Assembly: GCF_900108315.1 (NCBI RefSeq)
Contig: NZ_FNVB01000017.1
Location: 1 to 63,476, forward strand
Direction: 5' to 3'
Length of the DNA stretch: 63,476 nucleotides
DNA from: Saccharopolyspora kobensis
Lineage (GTDB): Bacteria; Actinomycetota; Actinomycetes; Mycobacteriales; Pseudonocardiaceae
Made by a program: the position numbers and the translations under genes. The notes below the pieces were generated by a model. That model saw only the letters and a program-made list of their open reading frames with translations, did no database searches and was not told where the DNA came from. Shown one piece after another: positions 55,066 to 62,765 of this stretch; position 1 is the stretch's first letter, and every line of letters starts with the position of its first letter.

Positions 55066-55109
55066 CGGCCGCCTCCACGAGCCGGGCTTTCCGGCTGTGG
55101 AGGCGGCCG
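55066..55109 (+). terminator. dasABC terminator hairpin
   Basis: CGGCCGCCTCCAC (55066-55078) and GTGGAGGCGGCCG (55097-55109) form a perfect 13-bp stem; the loop holds a second CCGG-type dyad. It lies 8 bases after the dasC stop and separates dasABC from the SIS gene. Confidence 0.85.
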
Positions 55110-55156
55110 CCTTCGTTCCGGGCGAAGATTGAGCCCCGGGGCCGTTCCCGAGTACG

Positions 55157-55172
55157 ATTGGTCTAGACCTCA
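55157..55172 (+). promoter_or_regulatory. dre operator upstream of the SIS gene
   Basis: ATTGGTCTAGACCTCA contains the dre core GGTCTAGACC exactly. It lies 18 bases before the SIS-gene ATG, with the ribosome binding site GAAGGGATGGG between. DasR repression is expected. Confidence 0.85.
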
Positions 55173-55189
55173 ATCGAAGGGATGGGCCG

Positions 55190-56230
55190 ATGACCGCCAC
55201 CCACGGCCAGCACATGGCCGACGAGATCCGCCAGCAGCCCGCGATCTTCGCCGACCTGCTGGCCACCCGGGACGCGATCGCCGAGGTCGCGGCGACCATC
55301 GCGCAGCGCCGCCCGCGCTTCGCGCTGCTCGCCGCGCGCGGCTCCAGCGACCACGCCGCCCTCTACGCGAAGTACCTGGTCGAGACCCTGCTGCAGCTGC
55401 CCGCCGGGCTGGCCTCGCCGTCCACCACCACGCTGTTCGGCGCGCAGCCGGACCTGACCGACGTGCTGCTGATCTCGGTGAGCCAGAGCGGCGGCTCGCC
55501 GGACCTGCTGGAGGTCACCGAGTCCGCCCGCAAGCAGGGCGCGCTGACGGTCGCGGTCACCAACACCGCCGACTCGCCGCTGAACTCGGCCGCCGAGCTG
55601 TCGGTGGACGTCCGCGCGGGCCGCGAGCAGGCCGTCGCGGCGACCAAGACCTACGGCGCCACGCTGCTGGCGCTCTACCTGCTGATCGACGCGGTGCGCG
55701 GCGGCACCGGCGAGCAGGCGGCGAAGCTGCCGGAGCTGGCCGAGACCACCCTGGCGGACGGCAAGGACGCCGTCGACGAGGCGGTCGGCCGCTACCGCTT
55801 CCTGGAGCGGATGGTCACCACCGCGCGCGGCTACTCGCTGGCCACGGCCCACGAAGCGGCCCTGAAGCTGGCCGAGACCAGCTACCTGTCGGCCCGCTCC
55901 TACAGCGGTGCGGACCTGCTGCACGGCCCGGTCGCGGCGGTCGACGCGGACACCGCGGTGCTCGCGCTGGCCAGCCAGGGCATCGGCGGCGCGGCGATGC
56001 GCGAACCGCTGGAAGCGGTGTCCCAGCGCGGCGCGGACATCTGCGCGATCGGCTCGGCGGCCGCGGACATCCCGGCCAGCCACCGGATCCCGGTCCCGGC
56101 CTGCGCGGAGGAGCTGGCCCCGGTCCTGGAGATCCTCCCGGTCCAGCAGCTGGCCCTCGGCCTGGCCCTCGCCCGCGGCTTCGACCCGGACAACCCCCGA
56201 GGCCTCAACAAGGTCACCCGGACCCGCTGA
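55190..56230 (+). CDS. SIS-domain aminosugar-phosphate deaminase/isomerase
   Basis: 346 residues with two SIS domains, like the isomerase half of GlmS but without the glutaminase domain. Phosphosugar-binding motifs: ARGSSDHAALYAKY, SVSQSGGSPDLLE, and AATKTYGATLLALY; the C-terminal ARGYSLATAHEAALKLAETSY and LHGPVAAVD follow. These proteins act as glucosamine-6-phosphate deaminases (NagB-II type) or related isomerases. Its dre site and position after dasABC support a catabolic role. ATG 55190. Confidence 0.88.
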   Translation: MTATHGQHMADEIRQQPAIFADLLATRDAIAEVAATIAQRRPRFALLAARGSSDHAALYAKYLVETLLQLPAGLASPSTTTLFGAQPDLTDVLLISVSQSGGSPDLLEVTESARKQGALTVAVTNTADSPLNSAAELSVDVRAGREQAVAATKTYGATLLALYLLIDAVRGGTGEQAAKLPELAETTLADGKDAVDEAVGRYRFLERMVTTARGYSLATAHEAALKLAETSYLSARSYSGADLLHGPVAAVDADTAVLALASQGIGGAAMREPLEAVSQRGADICAIGSAAADIPASHRIPVPACAEELAPVLEILPVQQLALGLALARGFDPDNPRGLNKVTRTR

Positions 56231-56238
56231 CCCACGAC

Positions 56239-56264
56239 GGGGCCTGCCGACGGCGGCAGGCCCC
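56239..56264 (+). terminator. Terminator hairpin after the SIS gene
   Basis: GGGGCCTGCCG (56239-56249) and CGGCAGGCCCC (56254-56264) form a perfect 11-bp stem with a 4-base loop, 8 bases after the stop. Confidence 0.85.
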
Positions 56265-56300
56265 GCACCAGCTCCCGCACACCATTTCGCCAGGTCAAAG

Positions 56301-56346
56301 CCCGTGAGCGTTTTGCGGCGCCATAACCCCGCAAACCACTCACGAC
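56301..56346. repeat. Intergenic hairpin repeat, copy 3
   Basis: CCCGTGAGCGTTTTGCGG (56301-56318) pairs with CCGCAAACCACTCACG (about 56329-56344) around a CGCCATAACC loop. Same family as 623-676 and 8397-8480. It lies downstream of the SIS gene, again near a gene end. Confidence 0.8.
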
Positions 56347-56599
56347 CCAAGCCCAGCCGAAACAGCCGCCACCGCCGAAGCAGGAGCAGCGCGGCAAGCC
56401 CGGAAACCGGCCCCGACCAGAACCCGGCAGCCGCGAGGCGAGGTGAAGTGGCGAGGCCAGTCGGCGGGCCGGCCATCGTCAGGCAAGCGGCGGAGCCGCT
56501 TTCGGCGGTGAACGGCGACCGCAACGCACTGCTGGCACCGCGCGGAAGGTGCCGCACGCGCCGCAGCCGCATAACCCGCCCACGCCGCTTGCACCGCCG

Positions 56600-56725
56600 C
56601 GGGTTCTCAGACGTCGCCTGGCGAGGACAGTCTGTTCGCCGTGCATCGGACATACATAAGAACGGGCTCCCGCAGTCGAGGCGGCGTCTGAGGTTCCGCC
56701 ACCCGCACCGCCACGCAGATCAGCC
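56600..56725. repeat. Dispersed imperfect-hairpin repeat
   Basis: CTCAGACGTCGCC (56606-56618) and GGCGGCGTCTGAG (56680-56692) are arms (one mismatch) around a loop with GGCGAGGACAG and GCCGTGCATCGG. The right flank GAGGTTCCGCCACCCGCAC recurs at 24848. The rest of the 56347-56847 gap holds no recognisable gene. Confidence 0.6.
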
Positions 56726-56847
56726 AGCGGAAACTAGAGAAGAGCCCGCCTCACCGAGGGGGCGGGGTGGGGCGGGCATCGCCAGGTTACGCCGAACGGA
56801 GCAGGCCGCACACGTCGGGGCGCGGGCTCGGACAGAGGACAAAGTCC

Positions 56848-57690
56848 TCAGATGTCGTACACCTCTCGGGCGTTCGCGTCGAAAACCGCCGTGCGGTGCC
56901 GGTCGTCCAGGCCCGACGTCAGCCGCCTGGCCACGTCGATGACCTGGCCGTACTCCGCCGCCAGCAGGCACACCGGCCAGTCGGAGCCGAACATCAGGCG
57001 GCGCGGGCCGAAGGCCTCCAGCACCACGTCCACGTAGGGCTGCAGGCTCACCGGATCAGGTTGCCGGGCCCAGTCGTCCTCGGTGACCAGACCGGACAGC
57101 TTGCACACCACGTTCGGGTGAGCCGCCAGCGCTCGGATGCGGTCCGCCCACGGCTGCAGCTCACCGCTGGCAACCGGTGGTTTCGCGCAGTGGTCGAGCA
57201 CGAATGTCAGCTGCGGGAACTGGCCGACGGCCTTGATCGCGGCGGGCAGCTGCTCGGTGCGGACCAGCAGCTCGTAGACCAGGCCGGCGTCCTCCACCGC
57301 GGCCAGCCCGTTGAGCACGTCGGGCCGGACCAGCCAGTCCGGGTCGGGTTCGCCCTCCACCTGGTGGCGGATGCCCTTCAGCCAGCCGCCGGACGGGTGG
57401 GTCTGCAGGCGGCCGATCCGTTCGCGCACGTCGCGGGCGGTCAGGTCGACCCAGCCGACGACCGCCGCGATGCGGTCCACCGAGTCGGCCAGCACCAGCA
57501 TCTCGGGGGTCTCGTCCGGGTCGGAGACCGTCTGTACCAGCACCGTGGCGTCCACCCCGCTGCCCTTCAGCGCGGCCTGCAGGTCGGCGGGCCGGAAGTC
57601 GCGGCGCAGCGGCTCCATCTCGGGCCCGGTGATCCACGGCTGGTCGCGGACGTCGAGGTCCCACAGGTGGTGGTGGGTGTCGACGGTCAC
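56848..57690 (-). CDS. Amidohydrolase-2 family, sugar-lactonase-like
   Basis: 280 residues, TIM-barrel metal-dependent hydrolase (amidohydrolase 2, COG3618). Metal-binding start DTHHHLWDLD, LKGIRHQ, FVLDHCAKPP and the Asp in MFGSDWPVC are all in place. COG3618 members include L-fuconolactone and L-rhamnonolactone hydrolases; the substrate here cannot be fixed. GTG or ATG at 57690 begins MTVDTHHH. It ends towards the repeat-filled gap after the SIS gene. Confidence 0.85.
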   Translation of the reverse strand: MTVDTHHHLWDLDVRDQPWITGPEMEPLRRDFRPADLQAALKGSGVDATVLVQTVSDPDETPEMLVLADSVDRIAAVVGWVDLTARDVRERIGRLQTHPSGGWLKGIRHQVEGEPDPDWLVRPDVLNGLAAVEDAGLVYELLVRTEQLPAAIKAVGQFPQLTFVLDHCAKPPVASGELQPWADRIRALAAHPNVVCKLSGLVTEDDWARQPDPVSLQPYVDVVLEAFGPRRLMFGSDWPVCLLAAEYGQVIDVARRLTSGLDDRHRTAVFDANAREVYDI

Positions 57691-58016
57691 TGTTCCGCCT
57701 CTCCGCGATTTTCAGTGGTGGTTGCGTCCGGAGTCGATCTCACGCTTGGGGGTTTCTTGTGGCTGGGTTGCATCACGGTCCCCTGACTGAGGTGCGGTTG
57801 AGCAGGACTCCGGTTGACACAAGAGCGTCAACGGCCCTCCTCGTCCACTTCGGACGGTGCCTGCCAGGCGAGGTCGACCATGGTGCTTCTCCCGGGATGA
57901 TCGCGCAAACGCCTCGATGTATAGCCGTTCCCGAACGCGGAATCCAGCGATTGGCGAGAACAGTCATGTTCGATTTTCTTGTCGTGCGCGGGACCGGGAA
58001 CGCGTAGAAATGTCGC
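57691..58016. other. Intergenic region, divergent promoters
   Basis: 326 bases between the minus-strand amidohydrolase and the plus-strand GlcNAc kinase gene. No repeat, hairpin, dre site or gene was recognised. Confidence 0.5.
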
Positions 58017-58970
58017 ATGCCCGACGCAGCAGCGGTGGTTCTCGGTATGGACGTCGGCGGCACCAGCAGCCGCGCCCTGATCAGCGACCTGTCCGGCCGC
58101 GTGCTGGGCGTCGGCGAAGCCGCCGGCGGCAATCCGAATTCGCACCCGGCCGACGAGGCGGTGCGGCAGATCGCGACCGCCACCCGGGCCGCCCTGCGCG
58201 ACGTCGATCCGGCGGCCGTGCGCGCTGCGGTGATCGGGATGGCCGGGGTCAGCAAGATGGCCGACCCGCTGTTCCGCGACCTGTTCGAGCGGGAGTGGGG
58301 ACGCCTGGGCCTGAGCTGCGAGCTGAGCGCGATCAGCGACTGCGAGGTGGCCTTCGCGGCCGGAACCCCGGAACCGGACGGCACGGTGCTGATCGCGGGC
58401 ACCGGGGCGATCGCGGCCCGCATCGAGCAGCACCGGCTGATCGAGGTCGCGGGCGGCTACGGCTGGCTGCTCGGCGACGAGGGCTCGGCCTACTGGCTCG
58501 GCCGCGAAGCCGTCCGCGCCACGCTCGGCGCGCTGGACCGCGGCGAGCCGCTGCACGGCCTCACCGCAGCCGTCCGGGAGGCCCTCCTGCCCGGTGATCC
58601 GGAGGCCCACCGCAAGCAGCTGATCACCGCGGTGCACGCGGCACCGCCGATCCGGCTCGCCGAGCTCGCCCCGCTGGTCACCAAGGCCTCGGACCCGGTG
58701 GCGACGGAGATCGTCGAGCGCGCGGCGCGGGTGCTCGTCGACACCGCGGCGCGGACCCGCGCACCCGACGACGACACCCCGATCGTCCTGGCGGGCGGCC
58801 TGGTGGCACCGGAGAACCCGCTCGGCAAGACGCTCCGGACGGAACTGGCCTCCAGGGGCTTCCCGGCCCCGCACACGGCGGGCCCCGGAGCAGCGGGCGC
58901 GGCCTGGCTAGCGGCCCTGGACCTCACCCCGGACCCAAAAACCCTCCACACCCGCCTGCTCCCACCCTGA
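58017..58970 (+). CDS. N-acetylglucosamine kinase (BadF/BadG family)
   Basis: 317 residues, ASKHA fold. Phosphate-1 motif GMDVGGTSSRALI, adenosine-side GTGAIAAR and GGYGWLLGDEGSAYWLG, typical of NagK-type kinases in the BadF/BadG/BcrA ATPase family. Expected reaction: GlcNAc or GlcN plus ATP to the 6-phosphate, feeding the SIS deaminase and producing the DasR ligand. ATG 58017 is used; the upstream site is weak. It lies near the das genes but without a dre site seen. Confidence 0.87.
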   Translation: MPDAAAVVLGMDVGGTSSRALISDLSGRVLGVGEAAGGNPNSHPADEAVRQIATATRAALRDVDPAAVRAAVIGMAGVSKMADPLFRDLFEREWGRLGLSCELSAISDCEVAFAAGTPEPDGTVLIAGTGAIAARIEQHRLIEVAGGYGWLLGDEGSAYWLGREAVRATLGALDRGEPLHGLTAAVREALLPGDPEAHRKQLITAVHAAPPIRLAELAPLVTKASDPVATEIVERAARVLVDTAARTRAPDDDTPIVLAGGLVAPENPLGKTLRTELASRGFPAPHTAGPGAAGAAWLAALDLTPDPKTLHTRLLPP

Positions 58971-59027
58971 CCCACCACCCACGAATGTCGGTGCACCCCG
59001 ACCTCCCCGAGACGTCGGACTGTCCCG

Positions 59028-59236
59028 AGCGCCCCAGGACAGCAGGGAGTCCCGAGCCCCCTAGACGTCGAGGAGTCCCGAGCACCCCAGGACATCGAGG
59101 TATCTCGAGCTCCCCTGGACGGCGGGGAGTCCCGAGTCCCCCAGGACATCGAGGAGTCCCGAGTCCCCGTGAACGGCGGGGTCCCGAGTCCCCGTGAACG
59201 GCGGGGTCCCGAGTTCCCGTGGACGGCGGGATGCCC
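59028..59236. repeat. Tandem 25-27-bp repeats
   Basis: About eight imperfect units built on GAGTCCCCGTGAACGGCGGG or GAGNNCCCCAGGACATCGAG, joined by TCCC. The two rightmost full units (59161-59210) are identical at 25 bp. They lie between the nagK-like stop and the composite palindromic repeat. No coding sense. Confidence 0.85.
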
Positions 59237-59275
59237 CGAGGTCCCGGCGCATCGGTGTCCGCGGGCAACTCACCG

Positions 59276-59401
59276 CAAGTTCAATGGAAATCAGATGTCC
59301 GATTTCAATGGAAGTTGCGGATCCGTCGGCGTGTCAGACCCCGACACGCCGACGGTCTGCAATTTCAATTGAAATCACACGTGCGATTTCAATTGAAATT
59401 G
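59276..59401. repeat. Composite palindromic repeat between GlcNAc kinase and dapA
   Basis: Pair AGTTCAATGGAAAT (59278-59291) + ATTTCAATGGAAGT (59302-59315), GC hairpin CCGTCGGCGTGTC/GACACGCCGACGG (59323-59355), then pair ATTTCAATTGAAAT (59362-59375) + ATTTCAATTGAAAT (59386-59399). Both pairs are 24 bp apart. The gap is flanked by convergent stops. Confidence 0.92.
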
Positions 59402-59418
59402 CACCGGGACCCCGCGGG

Positions 59419-60264
59419 TCAGCGGAGGAGGCCGGTGTCGGTGAGGGCCTTGCGGATGACTTCCAGCTCCGCTTCGTCGGCTTCGACCAGCGGCAGCCGG
59501 AGACCGCCCACCCGGTGGCCCAGCAGGTTCAGCGCCGCCTTGACCGGGATCGGGTTCGTCGTCACCGACATGGCCGCGTACAGCGGCTTGAGCGAGGCGT
59601 CGATCTCCGCCCGGTTCTCCGGCTCGTCGACCATCCGGCGCATCTGCTCGCCCGCCAGGTGGCTGGCCACCAGGATGCCGCCGCAGCCGCCGAGGTCGAG
59701 GGCCCGGGCGAAGCCGTCGTCGTTGCCCGCGTACAGCCCGAGGCCGTCGATCTGGGCGAGTGCGGCGTTGTCCGCCTGCTTGACGTAGTCGATGTGCTCG
59801 ACCTGGGCGAGCTCGGCGAGCAGGTCGTCCTCCAGCGCCAGCCCGATCCGCGACGGCACGTTGTAGAGCACCACCGGCTTCGCGGTGGCCCGCGCGATCT
59901 CGGTGAAGTGGCGGACGAGCCCGCGCCGGTTGGGCCGGTTGTAGTACGGGGTCACCGACAGCACCGCGTCCGCGCCGAGCTCGACCGCTCGCGCGCTCAT
60001 CTCGCAGGCGTGCGCCGTGTAGTTCGAGCCGGTGGAGGCGATCACGGTGGCCCCGGCGGGCCGCTCCGCGCAGGCGAGCTCGATCAGCCGCAGGTGCTCC
60101 TCGGCGGTGAGCGTCGGAGCCTCACCGGTGGTCCCGCAGACCACCACGCCGTCCGAGCCGTGGTCGATCAGGTACCGGAACAGGGACAGGAAGGCCGCTT
60201 CGTCGACGCGCTGCTGCTCGTCGAACGGGGTGACGATCGCGGTGATCACGCTGCCGAGAGACAT
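59419..60264 (-). CDS. dapA: 4-Hydroxy-tetrahydrodipicolinate synthase family (DapA)
   Basis: 281 residues, TIM barrel of the DapA/NAL family. GTTGEAPTLT, the Tyr in TPYYNRPNRRGL, YNVPSRIG, and the Schiff-base lysine in DYVKQADN are present. Expected reaction: pyruvate plus aspartate semialdehyde in lysine/diaminopimelate synthesis. Other dap genes are absent here, so another DapA-family aldolase activity cannot be excluded. ATG or GTG at 60264 begins MSLGSVITAIVTPF. Confidence 0.9.
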   Translation of the reverse strand: MSLGSVITAIVTPFDEQQRVDEAAFLSLFRYLIDHGSDGVVVCGTTGEAPTLTAEEHLRLIELACAERPAGATVIASTGSNYTAHACEMSARAVELGADAVLSVTPYYNRPNRRGLVRHFTEIARATAKPVVLYNVPSRIGLALEDDLLAELAQVEHIDYVKQADNAALAQIDGLGLYAGNDDGFARALDLGGCGGILVASHLAGEQMRRMVDEPENRAEIDASLKPLYAAMSVTTNPIPVKAALNLLGHRVGGLRLPLVEADEAELEVIRKALTDTGLLR

Positions 60265-60295
60265 GAGCGCATTCTGCGCGCGCCGCCTCGGGCTG

Positions 60296-60976
60296 TCACT
60301 CCGGGGTACCGGCTGCCGCGCGCGGATGCCTCAGCCCCGGGTGCTCCGCGGGCAGCGACCGGCGCACGACCCACCAGCTGCCCGCCACGCACACCGCGAC
60401 CAGCGGCCAGGTCAGCACCACCTGCGAGATCGTCAGCGGGCCGATCGCGTCGAGCAGCCAGAGCGGGATGAACACCGCCAGCCGCACCACGTACTGACCG
60501 ACCCACACCCAGCTCGCCCGGCTGTACGCGCGCAGGAGGTCCGGGTCCTGGCGCCACCGCCGCGCCTGCCCGAGCGCCGTGCCGACCACGACGCCCAGCA
60601 GCGGCCACCGGATCGCGATGCTGGTCATCCAGGCGAGCGCGCTGAGCGCGTTGGTCACCAGGCGGGGCAGGAAGAAGTCCACCACCTCCCCGGTGTACAG
60701 CGCGATGAGCGCGCCGAGCGCCACGGCCAGCAGGCTGATCAGCACCGCCAGCGGGCGTGCCCGCTGCGACAGCCGCCAGCCCGCGACCACCGCGCCCACC
60801 ACCACCGCCACAAGGCCGCCGATGGCGATCGACTCGCCGCTGAGGTACCACCCGAGGCCGAAGGCGACGGGCGGCAGCATCGCATCGATCGCGCTGCCCC
60901 AACCGCCGAGCAAGCGCATGAACGAATCGCGGTCGTCCGAGTGCTCGACGATCTCCGCCTGCCGGTCCTGCGTCAC
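60296..60976 (-). CDS. DUF3159 membrane protein
   Basis: 226 residues with five or six membrane helices. The DUF3159 pattern is RLLGGWGSAIDAMLPPVAFGLGWYLSG, ALYTGEVVDFFLPRLVTNAL, RWPLLGVVVG and RWRQDPDLLRAYSRASWVWVGQYVVRL. GTG 60976 is chosen because the domain starts directly after it and GGGGGC precedes it. Conserved in Actinobacteria, function unknown. It lies 31 bases before the dapA start on the same strand. Confidence 0.87.
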   Translation of the reverse strand: MTQDRQAEIVEHSDDRDSFMRLLGGWGSAIDAMLPPVAFGLGWYLSGESIAIGGLVAVVVGAVVAGWRLSQRARPLAVLISLLAVALGALIALYTGEVVDFFLPRLVTNALSALAWMTSIAIRWPLLGVVVGTALGQARRWRQDPDLLRAYSRASWVWVGQYVVRLAVFIPLWLLDAIGPLTISQVVLTWPLVAVCVAGSWWVVRRSLPAEHPGLRHPRAAAGTPE

Positions 60977-61144
60977 GCCCCCAGCCTGCCCCAAGGGTTG
61001 CCTTCCTCGCACCCACCCGTGTTGCGAACCTCTTTTCGCCCTGGTCCGGTACTCGTTCCGGGGCGAGTGTCGGATCGGGCCGGTCGCGTTCGTAGTAGTG
61101 GTGAAGCCCGCCCGCTCGGGGCGGCACGAGAAGAGGAGCGCACC

Positions 61145-61744
61145 ATGAGCACCACCTTCACCGTCGACTTCTTCTGCAGCGTGGACGGCTACGGCTCGGC
61201 CACGGGTTGGCCCGGGTACTGGGGCAAGGAGGGCCCGGAGGTCCGCGAGGACCGGGTGCGCACCTTCGCGCAGGACCAGGTGCTCGTCTTCGGCGCGACG
61301 ACGTTCCGGCTGTTCCGGGACTTCGTGGTCGAGTACGACGAGCCCTACTACGCCAGCATGAACGAGCTGCCGAAGATCGTGTTCTCCAGCACGCTCGAAG
61401 AGCCGCTCGGCTGGCAGAACTCGACGGTCCTCAACGAGGACGCGGTGGTGGCGGTCGAGCGCCTGAAGCGCACCACCGACGTTCCGATGCGATCGCACGG
61501 CAGCATCTCGCTGAACCGGGCGCTGCTCGCCGCGGGCCTCGTCGACCGGCTGGAGATCATGATGTTCCCCGCCGTCACGGGCCGCGCGGGCGAAGCCGCC
61601 CTGCTCCACGGCGGGGCCGAGCTCGACCTGGAGCTCGTCGAGTCGACGGTCCTCGACGGCCGGACGCAGAAGCTCGTCTACGTCCCGCACCTCCACGGGG
61701 AGATCCCCGAGGGCGTCGGGCCGCAGCGCCGGAACGCGGTGTGA
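61145..61744 (+). CDS. Dihydrofolate reductase-like (RibD C-terminal) protein
   Basis: 199 residues, RibD_C/DHFR-like fold: TTFTVDFFCSVDGYGSATGWPGYWG, VLVFGATTFRLF, KIVFSSTLEEP and the SHGSISLNRALLAAGLVDRLEIMMFP segment. Related proteins are probable NADPH-dependent reductases of unknown substrate. AGAAGAGGAG precedes ATG 61145. Stands alone between DUF3159 and EspG. Confidence 0.87.
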   Translation: MSTTFTVDFFCSVDGYGSATGWPGYWGKEGPEVREDRVRTFAQDQVLVFGATTFRLFRDFVVEYDEPYYASMNELPKIVFSSTLEEPLGWQNSTVLNEDAVVAVERLKRTTDVPMRSHGSISLNRALLAAGLVDRLEIMMFPAVTGRAGEAALLHGGAELDLELVESTVLDGRTQKLVYVPHLHGEIPEGVGPQRRNAV

Positions 61745-61785
61745 CGCTGTGCCCGCCTCGGAGGCCCACATCTCCGGGGCCTGCG

Positions 61786-62520
61786 TCAGATGTGGTTCCG
61801 GCGGGTTCGGTCTAGCAGGGCGGCCAGCTGGCCGGCGATGGCTCGCTTGTCCGCCGGGTGGCAGGTCACCACGTCCTGTCCCTCGGCGCGCTCGCCCTGC
61901 AGGGCGTAGCGGCCCTGGTCGTTGTCGAACCAGATCAGGTTCGGCAGGCGCGGACCGCTGCGGCGGTCGCCGCTGACCACGAAGTGGCCGAGCCGGAACT
62001 TCTGGCGCGAGGTGATCGCGCGCAGCTCCGCCAGGCCCTCGATGCCCGCGTCCGACGGGTGCCCGTTGCTGCGATCGGCCACCGCGCGCACCGCCTCCCC
62101 GGCTCCCGGCGGGGCGTCGGGCAGCAGGTCGGCGCAGGCCCGCGGCAGCACGTCCGGGGCCAGGAAGCTCATCCGCAGGCCGCGGCCGTCGAGCACGCCG
62201 ACGACCCCGACCTCACCGGTCGCCACCACCCGCGCGGCCAGCCGGTGCCCGGCGCGCACGTCGAGCAGCCCGGCCGCCGCGATCGACACCTCGGAGCTGC
62301 ACAGCAGGTAGAGCGCGTCCTCGACCTCCGGCTCCGGGCGGCCGTTGCGGGCCAGGCCGGTGGACTCCAGCTCCTGCCAGACCTGCTGCACCAGCCGGTT
62401 GCGGTCCTCGCCCAGCTCGCCGAGCCGGGGCAGCTCGAACGGGTACTGCCGCACGGTGAGGTTCAGCTGCTCACCGAGCAGGTCGACCGCGGGGATCGAC
62501 AGGTTGATCGTCTCGACCAT
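61786..62520 (-). CDS. EspG-family ESX secretion chaperone
   Basis: 244 residues. EspG pattern: a long two-layer fold without membrane segments, EVEDALYLLCSSEVSIAA, VVGVLDGRGLRMSFLAPDVLPRACADLLPD and the Arg-rich closing segment. EspG proteins bind PE/PPE-type ESX substrates. The gene directly upstream on the same strand encodes a proline-rich protein fitting such a partner. ATG 62520, weak GAGAG upstream. Confidence 0.82.
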   Translation of the reverse strand: MVETINLSIPAVDLLGEQLNLTVRQYPFELPRLGELGEDRNRLVQQVWQELESTGLARNGRPEPEVEDALYLLCSSEVSIAAAGLLDVRAGHRLAARVVATGEVGVVGVLDGRGLRMSFLAPDVLPRACADLLPDAPPGAGEAVRAVADRSNGHPSDAGIEGLAELRAITSRQKFRLGHFVVSGDRRSGPRLPNLIWFDNDQGRYALQGERAEGQDVVTCHPADKRAIAGQLAALLDRTRRNHI

Positions 62521-62659
62521 CGCACGCTCTCTTCGAGGTCTGGGTGCCCGCGCTAGGCGGTTGATGCCTTTTCTTCGGGCCGAAGCCGCGAGGCGCGTCG
62601 CGACAACGGCGTGAGCTGCAAGCGCGCAGCGCTCGACCCGCTCCCGCAGCTCGCACCGC

Positions 62660-62755
62660 CGCGCCTTCTCAGCGGTTTCCCGGCGAGGGCGGCCCGGCCG
62701 CCGTGCATTGCGGTCCAGGGAACCGCTGAGAGCCCGCCGCGCAGAACGAGCCTGG
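62660..62755. repeat. Dispersed imperfect-hairpin repeat near the EspG gene
   Basis: CTCAGCGGTTTCCC (62668-62681) and GGGAACCGCTGAG (62718-62730) are arms around a loop with GGCGAGGGCGG and GCCGTGCATTGCGG, closely matching the loop at 56600-56725. The right flank CGCGCAGAACGAGCC resembles 24866-24885. Confidence 0.65.
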
Positions 62756-62765
62756 GATCACGCAT

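Noticed and set aside
55157..58970. Biosynthetic gene cluster
   Set aside because: No PKS, NRPS, terpene synthase or RiPP genes; the group is catabolic.
59028..59236. Possible CRISPR array
   Set aside because: Units are contiguous degenerate tandem repeats without unique spacers, and no cas genes are present.
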